A stretch of DNA of 36,264 bases. Source: Leptolyngbyaceae cyanobacterium C42_A2020_001 (GTDB lineage Bacteria > Cyanobacteriota > Cyanobacteriia > Leptolyngbyales > Leptolyngbyaceae). The notes beneath the pieces are model-generated. The model ran no database searches and was not told the DNA's origin. It saw nothing but the letters and a program-made list of their open reading frames with translations. The translations under genes and the position numbers were made by a program. Within the stretch, counting starts at the first letter, position 1. Every line of letters begins with the position of its first letter. The stretch is taken from positions 1 through 36,264 of the forward strand of contig JACYLN010000104.1 of the NCBI GenBank assembly GCA_015272515.1, written 5' to 3'. Of this stretch, positions 31,158 through 36,264 are shown in pieces.

Positions 31158-31541
31158 ATGGTGAGGCAAGCTGTGATGCGACTAACTGTTTATCCAAAAA
31201 TGGGTTTTCTTAGCTGGAAATTTTTGTACAAATTAACCTGCATTGTTGCTTTAACTTTAAGCGTAACTTTAGGGTGGTGTTTTTCAATTCCAACATTGGC
31301 TCAACCTGTGACTCCCAGCACCGTAAAGTACGAACTTGAGCGGTCTAAAAACCCAGCAACAGTAGGTCAAAAACTGCAAGAGCAATCCCAGGAGTACAAA
31401 AAAGAATTGGCGAAAAGTCCCAAACCTATTCCCAATGCCACCCAAAATGTGAAAGATAAAACTCAGGCACTCGTTGAAAAAACGGGCGATCGCATTCAAG
31501 AGACGTTGAATCTAGAACAGTCGCCATCGACTCAGCGGTAG
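31158..31541 (+). CDS. Small exported hypothetical protein
   Basis: This 127-residue protein has a long N-terminal hydrophobic stretch (about 24-44) after a charged lead, with likely cleavage near PTLAQP, so it is exported or membrane-anchored. ATG codons at 31158, 31176 and 31200 are all in frame; the last gives the shortest signal peptide. The mature part is short, charged and coiled-coil-prone (LQEQSQEYKKELAKS, NVKDKTQALVEKTGDRIQ). Family unknown. Its last 10 bp overlap tail-to-tail with the convergent EamA gene. Confidence 0.65.
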   Translation: MVRQAVMRLTVYPKMGFLSWKFLYKLTCIVALTLSVTLGWCFSIPTLAQPVTPSTVKYELERSKNPATVGQKLQEQSQEYKKELAKSPKPIPNATQNVKDKTQALVEKTGDRIQETLNLEQSPSTQR

Positions 31542-32620
31542 TGAATTGTTTCGGCAACACTGGCAAATTCTGGTAAGGGGTTTAGCTGAATGGCTTCTTG
31601 ATGGTTGTGCAAAATTTCATCTGCTTCTGCCTCTGACCTTGTAATTTCGGTGTCGGAGGTGCTGTTTCGCATAGCAGACGGGCTAGAGAGAGATAGAAAC
31701 ACTCCCAGAAGTGCGATCGCAAACGCAACCAGGTTCAAAGCGCCTAACTTTTCAGCAAATACCAGCCAGGCTCCAATACCCGCTAAGACAGGTTCAAGCA
31801 GTAAAAACAGCGCAACAAATTCTGAGGACATTTGATTCAAGCTATAAACCAGCATTCCCTGCCCCAGAATTTGACAAACCCCCGCCAGTGAAATAATTGT
31901 GAGCCACCCCTGCCAGGATGTGGGAAATAGATGCCCACCGCTAAATAGCGCCACCGGCAACGTGATCAGAGTCGCGAGTGCCGAACTCCAGAGTACAATC
32001 GTTGTAACCTTGAGTCGGCTTTGCAAGCGCTCCAGCACAAATAAATACACACTGAATGAAATCGCTGCAATGATTGCGGCTAGATCACCCTGAACTTTGC
32101 CCATTGCACTTTGGGAATCGCCAAACCCGATCGCAAACACTGCCGCAATCGCGATCGCCATACCCGCGATAAATTGTCGATCAAACCGCTTTCGATAGAG
32201 AATCCACCCACCCAAACAAGAAAAGACTGGCGTTAGATTCGCCAGCAGTGTTGCATTTGCCACACTGGTTTGCGTCAATGCCCACGCCCACAACATTAAA
32301 TCGCCCGACAAAAACAACCCAATCAAAAACAACTGCCCCAACGGCAATGGTTGACTGGGTGCCTGGGGTAAAGCTGCCTGCACCTGTTTGCGTTTTCTTT
32401 GGTCTCGCAAACTGCAAACACTGCTCCACACGCCTAAAATTACCGTCGTAATCCAAAAGCGATTAAAGGCAGTTGCGTAAGGGTTAATTTCTTGCTCACT
32501 GAATTTAATGAAAATGGCAGCAGAGCCGATTGAAAGTAATGCAATGCAGAGCGCTAATAGCGTCGCGATCGCAGGCATTTTAGTGGAGGAGCGGTCGTGA
32601 AGTTGGGTTGCATGCAGCAT
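31532..32620 (-). CDS. EamA/DMT-family transporter
   Basis: From ATG 32620 the product is 362 residues with ten membrane segments in two EamA repeats (about 15-145 and 170-300), the drug/metabolite transporter fold. Repeat 1 includes SAAIFIKFSEQEINPYATAFNRFW and TSVANATLLANLTPVFSCLGGWIL; repeat 2 includes LLLEPVLAGIGAWLVFAEKL. Substrates could be amino acids or metabolites; nothing in the sequence fixes this. The frame is open to GTG 32701, but 27 polar codons precede the ATG; ATG 32578 just before the first helix is also possible. The C-terminal 60 residues are hydrophilic. It is downstream of yebC on the same strand with about 250 nt between. Confidence 0.85.
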   Translation of the reverse strand: MLHATQLHDRSSTKMPAIATLLALCIALLSIGSAAIFIKFSEQEINPYATAFNRFWITTVILGVWSSVCSLRDQRKRKQVQAALPQAPSQPLPLGQLFLIGLFLSGDLMLWAWALTQTSVANATLLANLTPVFSCLGGWILYRKRFDRQFIAGMAIAIAAVFAIGFGDSQSAMGKVQGDLAAIIAAISFSVYLFVLERLQSRLKVTTIVLWSSALATLITLPVALFSGGHLFPTSWQGWLTIISLAGVCQILGQGMLVYSLNQMSSEFVALFLLLEPVLAGIGAWLVFAEKLGALNLVAFAIALLGVFLSLSSPSAMRNSTSDTEITRSEAEADEILHNHQEAIQLNPLPEFASVAETIHYR

Positions 32621-32724
32621 TTTTGTATCATAAACTACTTCCCAACCTTTTACCGGGAACTTGCCCTTCTTACCCTCCTCAACAGGAGAGAGATTGATCA
32701 CGCCAAAAATGTACCTTGCTTTTT

Positions 32725-32857
32725 AAAAAATCACCCAATCGGGTTGATCCACTTGGGGGAATTCCCCTCTTATGGACTGGTTTATCGTAATAACTGTGTA
32801 GAGTACAGACACTTGTGGGAGCCGATGGGGGTTTAACTCGGCTCCTTATTTCTTTAT
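32725..32857 (+). ncRNA. Candidate structured small RNA ending in an intrinsic terminator
   Basis: This plus-strand stretch holds several predicted stems: ACCC/GGGT around 32733-32744, the palindrome GGGGAATTCCCC (32756-32767), CTGT/ACAG near 32794-32808, and a terminator stem at 32818-32845. It is between two minus-strand genes, so a plus-strand terminator here has no obvious gene to serve. Promoter elements are weak, so this is only a candidate. Confidence 0.3.
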
Positions 32858-32858
32858 T
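32818..32858 (+). terminator. Plus-strand intrinsic terminator
   Basis: GGAGCCGA (32818-32825) pairs exactly with TCGGCTCC (32838-32845) and is followed by TTATTTCTTTATT, a T-rich tract in the plus direction. Both flanking genes are on the minus strand, so it ends an unidentified plus-strand transcript or acts incidentally as a yebC 3'-end hairpin. Confidence 0.65.
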
Positions 32859-32880
32859 AAGAGAAGTTTATTAAGAGAAA
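32853..32880. repeat. 14-bp tandem duplication over the yebC stop
   Basis: TTTATTAAGAGAAG (32853-32866) is followed directly by a near-identical copy (32867-32880, 13 of 14). The second copy contains the yebC stop codon and final two codons; the first lies outside the gene, so the gene's end was duplicated. Confidence 0.7.
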
Positions 32881-33686
32881 CTTGCCGCCATCAAATTATC
32901 GGTCATCTCAAAATTTGCGGTTGCGTTCTGCACATCATCCAAATCATCCAGGGCATCCATTAATTTCAAAAGGCTGCGCGCCTGCTCAGGGTCAGTGACC
33001 TCCAGCGTGTTGTTAGGAATCCAGCGAGTTTCCACCTGAGCCACTATGAAATTTCGCTCCTTCAAGGTCTGGCTCAACGTTTCCAGGTTGGCAATCTCTG
33101 TGAAAGCCTCTGCCAGCGTTCCCTCCTCCGTTTCAATTAGCTCGTAAGTATCTGCTCCCCCTTCCAAGAAGGCTTCTAACACATCTTCTTCGCTGACGGG
33201 GTTCAACGTTTCTGAACGTTTGCCCCGCCCTGCAAATTTGATCGGGGTGAGCAACACGGAGACAATGCCTTTTTGATCAAACATCCAGCCAACACAGCCT
33301 GTCTCACCCAGGTTGCCGCCATTTTTGCTGAAGGCAACGCGCAGGTCAGCCGCTGTGCGATTGCGGTTGTCGGTTAACGCTTCAATTAAGATGGCAACAC
33401 CACCGGGACCGTAGCCTTCATACCGAATTGCTTCTAATGCTGCGTTGTCAGGTCCAAGCTTGCCTGCGCCTTTGGCGATCGCCCGTTCGATGTTGTCGTT
33501 GGGAATACCTGCGGCTTTTGCTTTTTCGATCGCCGTCCGCAGTTGAAAGTTGCCAGCAGGGTCAGGAACACCGCTTCGTGCCGCTACAATAATCTCCCGC
33601 GAAATTTTCGTGAATATTTTGCCTTTAACAGCATCTACTCTGGCTTTTTGGCGTTTGATGTTCGCCCATTTACTGTGTCCTGCCAT
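32871..33686 (-). CDS. yebC: YebC/TACO1-family translation or transcription factor
   Basis: This 271-residue protein starts MAGHSKWANIKRQKARVDAVKGK, the YebC hallmark, and keeps NFQLRTAIEKAKAAGIPNDNIERAI, EGYGPGGVAILIEALTDNRNRTA and FSKNGGNLGETGCVGWMF. The three-domain layout fits the whole length. YebC proteins were first described as DNA-binding regulators, while later work links the family to ribosome-associated translation of difficult sequences such as polyproline; which applies here is unknown. About 20 extra residues occur in the middle (AGRGKRSETLNPVSEED) compared with the shortest members. The gene's stop lies inside a 14-bp tandem duplication. The EamA gene follows on the same strand. 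Confidence 0.95.
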   Translation of the reverse strand: MAGHSKWANIKRQKARVDAVKGKIFTKISREIIVAARSGVPDPAGNFQLRTAIEKAKAAGIPNDNIERAIAKGAGKLGPDNAALEAIRYEGYGPGGVAILIEALTDNRNRTAADLRVAFSKNGGNLGETGCVGWMFDQKGIVSVLLTPIKFAGRGKRSETLNPVSEEDVLEAFLEGGADTYELIETEEGTLAEAFTEIANLETLSQTLKERNFIVAQVETRWIPNNTLEVTDPEQARSLLKLMDALDDLDDVQNATANFEMTDNLMAASFS

Positions 33687-33977
33687 AATGCGATCGCGAC
33701 AGCGTAACTCTATGAAACGATAACTTCGATCAATAGAATACCCAAAGATGCGGAGGAAGGTGGGGAATTGAAGGAGGCAGAAGACAGAAGGCAGGAGGCA
33801 GAAACGTCCTTTCCCCGTTCTTCGCTTTCCCCATCATTCATGGCAAACCCAGCCTTTAGAACGAGCCTCTAGCAGATTGCACATTACGTAAGTTTAAAAA
33901 TTCTCCTCTGATCTCATAGATTCTTTGTAAAGCCAGGGAATACTAAGAGTGATCTACCAACGCCTCGCCGTCTTGCT
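33687..33977. other. Intergenic region with degenerate GGCAGAAG repeats
   Basis: This 291-nt region between yebC (minus) and the sensor kinase (plus) should hold both promoters. A run of degenerate 7-8-bp units GGCAGAAG/GACAGAAG/GGCAGGAG occurs at 33773-33803, similar to the tandem repeats at 23533. AT-rich sequence at 33890-33950 may contain the kinase promoter. No gene is supported. Confidence 0.45.
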
Positions 33978-35300
33978 ATGAATGTTGCTTCCGAGAAGAT
34001 GATTTCGGCTCAAACAACTGTTGTTGATAATTCCCAAACCCAACTGGTAAGGGTGTTACTGGTGGATGACCAAACAACGGTTAATGAAGCATTGCAATGT
34101 ATGCTGGCATCTGAGGCGGACATTGCGTACCACTATTGCTCATCTGCCGATGAGGCGCTGAAAAAGGCGATCGCGGTTTCTCCAACAGTGATTTTGCAGG
34201 ACTTAATCATGCCAGATACGGATGGCATGACTTTGGTGCAGCAGTTTCGAGAGTGCCCAGAGACGTGTGATATCCCGATCATCATGCTCTCGACCAATGA
34301 CGACCCCAACACCAAAGCAGAAGCATTTGCGATCGGGATTAATGATTACCTGGTTAAGCTACCAGACGAGATCGAACTCATTGCGCGTATTCGGTATCAT
34401 TCTCAGGCATACCTGAATCGGCAAGCTCATACGGCAGCGCTGGTTGCCCAGGCACAAGCAAAAGAGTTGGAAGCGATGCTACAAGAACTACGCCGCACTC
34501 AAACTCAATTGATTCAAACCGAAAAGCTTTCTAGCTTAGGGCAAATGCTGGCAGGGATTGCTCACGAAATCAACAATCCAGTGAGCTTTATTTTTGGCAA
34601 CCTGACTTATATCGATAATTACGTTCAAGATCTATTAGACCTGATTCAGCTTTATCAAGAAACCTATCCTGAACCTGAATCGAAGATTCAAAAGCATTTG
34701 GAAGCGATCGATTTTGACTTTGTGCATGAAGATCTGCTGAAAACGCTGCAATCGACTCGCATCGGCGTTGAACGCATGGTTCAAATTGTTCTGGCATTAC
34801 GCAACTTCTCCCGGCATGACCATACGGAAATGAAGCCTTCCAATATTCATGAAGGAATTGATAGTACTTTGTTGATTCTGGGGCATCGGTTGAAGCAGGG
34901 AATTGAAGTGACCAGGAATTACGGCGAGTTGCCGCTGGTGGAGTGTTATCAGGCGCAGCTTAATCAGGTGTTTATGAATATTCTGAATAACGCGATCGAT
35001 GCCTTGATGGAGCAAGAAAGCTTGCCCAACAAACAAATTTGGATTCAAACAGCCTGCCTTGCAGAGGATCAGATCGAAATTAGAATTCGCGATAACGGAC
35101 CGGGCATTCCAGTTGAAGTTCAGGAGAAACTGTTTGAGCCATTTTTCACCACGAAACCCGTCGGTAAAGGAACAGGGTTGGGCTTATCGATTTGCCAACA
35201 AATCATGAAAAATCATCAAAGCAGCATTTGCGTCAATTCCAAAGCGGGCTTTGGCACCGAATTTGTGATTCAACTGGCAACCCATCAAAAAGTAGTTTAG
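33978..35300 (+). CDS. Hybrid response regulator/sensor histidine kinase
   Basis: This 440-residue cytosolic protein has an N-terminal REC domain (about 24-142), a coiled-coil linker (about 150-180), a HisKA dimerisation helix (H196 in AHEINNP) and a HATPase domain. REC residues D30/D31, phosphoacceptor D75, S105 and K127 are present. The kinase has the N box QLNQVFMNILNNAIDAL, G1 DNGPGIP and G2 GKGTGLGLSI. The PVSFIFGNLTYI segment after the His is common in cyanobacterial kinases. It has no membrane segment or input domain other than REC, so it is probably driven by phosphorylation from another kinase, as in a relay. No output-regulator gene lies beside it. ATG 33978 is used; ATG 33999 is possible. 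Confidence 0.93.
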   Translation: MNVASEKMISAQTTVVDNSQTQLVRVLLVDDQTTVNEALQCMLASEADIAYHYCSSADEALKKAIAVSPTVILQDLIMPDTDGMTLVQQFRECPETCDIPIIMLSTNDDPNTKAEAFAIGINDYLVKLPDEIELIARIRYHSQAYLNRQAHTAALVAQAQAKELEAMLQELRRTQTQLIQTEKLSSLGQMLAGIAHEINNPVSFIFGNLTYIDNYVQDLLDLIQLYQETYPEPESKIQKHLEAIDFDFVHEDLLKTLQSTRIGVERMVQIVLALRNFSRHDHTEMKPSNIHEGIDSTLLILGHRLKQGIEVTRNYGELPLVECYQAQLNQVFMNILNNAIDALMEQESLPNKQIWIQTACLAEDQIEIRIRDNGPGIPVEVQEKLFEPFFTTKPVGKGTGLGLSICQQIMKNHQSSICVNSKAGFGTEFVIQLATHQKVV

Positions 35301-35332
35301 AAACGTTTTTAGAAACAAGAATTGAATAACAA

Positions 35333-35440
35333 TTTTGTAGGATGCATGAGGTAATAGTCATAACGCATTAACTCTAGATGCAAGCCGCTATAAAAACTGA
35401 TGGTGCGTTTGCTTGACAGCAAGCAACACACCCTACAAAA
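35333..35440. repeat. MITE-like element with terminal inverted repeats
   Basis: TTTTGTAGGATG (35333-35344) and CACCCTACAAAA (35429-35440) are inverted, 11 of 12 bases matching. The interior contains ATAACGCATTA and GGTGCGTTTGC-type fragments, typical of the small dispersed CCCTACAAAA repeats of cyanobacteria. It has no coding capacity and lies between the sensor kinase and the lipoprotein gene. Confidence 0.6.
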
Positions 35441-35481
35441 AACGCGATCGCGCTCAAATTCACAATTGCTGAAATTAAATC

Positions 35482-36264
35482 ATGAACCCCAAAATGCTCA
35501 CGCTCACGTTGCTAGTTCTGTTAGCTGGGTGTGATGATCCAATTGACTGTAATGCAAAACAAAAATCCAACCCGGAACACGTCAAGCAGTTATTGGCAAC
35601 TAAACAATGCCCCGGTTGTGACTTAGGTGGAGCGAACCTGCGGGGAGCCAATCTTGCGAGGGCAAACCTTCAGGGCGCTGAATTGAGTGGAGCGTTGTTA
35701 GAGGCGCAAATTTACGGGGTGCTAACCTCGCGGGTGCTGAACTGTATTGGCATGATGGCAGAAGTGAAGAGAGTGGTTGCAATGTCAGGTATGTTGCCTC
35801 TTTACACAAAGCAGACTTACGGGAGGCAAATTTGAGTGGCGTGGGGCTATGGGGAGTTAAATTGACCAAGGCGAATTTGAGTAGAGCTAACTTAAAAGAC
35901 GCTAAGTTGTCTAGCGCACATGCTGAGGGAGCAGTATTGGACGAAGCTGACATGAGAATGAGCGAAATTGGTATTGCAAAATTTGACAATGCAAGTTTAA
36001 AACGAGCAAATTTGAGTGGGGCTAAGATTGGTCCTGGATATTTTGAAGGAGCTAACTTAACCGGAGCTAACCTTACCGGTGCTAGGTTAACTGGTATAAG
36101 ACTTATTAAGTCAGTTTTAGTAAATGCTAATTTAGAAAATTCCAGGTTGAAGGACGCTGATCTCACCCAAGCAGATTTGCGAGGCGCAAATTTGAAAGGC
36201 GCAAACATAGGCACTGGTCTCTTAAGGGAGGATAGGAGTAAAACCTCTTTGAGTCAGGAGTTCA
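35482..36264 (+). pseudogene. Pentapeptide-repeat lipoprotein, frameshifted and cut by the window end
   Basis: The start MNPKMLTLTLLVLLAGCDDP is a lipoprotein signal with lipobox LAGC, so the product would be lipid-anchored in the cell envelope. Frame 1 then gives CPGCDLGGANLRGANLARAN and AELSGALLE, and after 35700 loses the repeats and stops at 35833. One base is missing near 35700/35701: reading on from AGA at 35700 restores RGANLRGANLAGAEL and about 25 more pentapeptides to the window edge (KADLREANLSG, then ANLTGANLTGARLTG). So a single-base deletion, real or a sequencing error, splits the gene. The C-terminus is not in view. It follows a MITE-like repeat. Confidence 0.8.

Noticed and set aside
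32597-32836. 79-codon plus-strand frame ending in the terminator loop
   Set aside because: Overlaps the start of the EamA gene, has no ribosome site and a composition unlike a protein; the terminator may instead belong to a small RNA.
1-36264. CRISPR array or cas genes
   Set aside because: No regularly spaced repeats with unique spacers and no Cas-like product were found; the tandem repeats present are direct and coding or 7-bp STRRs.
1-36264. tRNA or rRNA genes
   Set aside because: No cloverleaf-like sequence with TTCGA-type arm and no rRNA-like segment was noticed in the gaps, though short RNAs cannot be ruled out by eye.

Overview
The window looks like chromosomal DNA from a cyanobacterium, probably a filamentous or Leptolyngbya-like one. 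The evidence is the very frequent HIP1 octamer GCGATCGC, a carboxysome shell gene of the CcmP type, an FtsH2-like thylakoid protease, a cryptochrome-DASH, several Uma2 and pentapeptide-repeat proteins, a DUF4278 protein, and short CCTTCTG-type tandem repeats between genes. No rRNA, tRNA, CRISPR array or transposase was seen.

Layout. 1-3367: a DUF4278 membrane protein, a Fur/Zur-type regulator, a small unknown gene behind a hairpin leader, and a large protein with an internally duplicated domain. 3460-7916: ccmP, a pentapeptide-repeat protein, cry-DASH, a VOC protein and an exported protein. 7997-11537 (minus strand): ftsH, a small exported Cys-containing protein and an alpha/beta hydrolase. 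11611-12695: two adjacent toxin-antitoxin modules; both antitoxins are open, and both toxins are interrupted at a conserved Trp codon. 12739-16909: livG and livF, the two ATPases of a branched-chain/neutral amino acid importer, separated by a minus-strand block holding a DNA methyltransferase and a single integron-type gene cassette with a textbook attC site. 16997-21343: two Uma2 proteins, a Gfo/Idh/MocA oxidoreductase and an XPB-like helicase. 21440-27048: an exported Tyr/Pro-rich protein, two polytopic membrane proteins (GT39-like and DUF2079) and a NupC-type nucleoside transporter. 27393-29051: a small Cys-rich protein, an intact HigBA module and a small conserved protein. 29055-33686: a double-ATPase peptide ABC protein, an exported small protein, an EamA transporter and YebC. 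33978-36264: a REC-histidine kinase hybrid and a frameshifted pentapeptide-repeat lipoprotein cut by the window end.

Most genes are housekeeping or ordinary cyanobacterial genes in short transcription units. The accessory hot spot is 11.6-16.0 kb, around livG. There, toxin-antitoxin modules, a 110-bp duplication that copies the livG start, and an attC cassette have accumulated next to each other. The strongest observations are (1) the attC site with matching cassette boundaries around a gene with an EF-Tu domain-3-like segment, (2) two neighbouring toxins each broken by a G-to-A type Trp-to-stop change, and (3) the relBE-like module lying between diverged direct repeats.

All calls come from reading the sequence and remembered family features; no database search was run.
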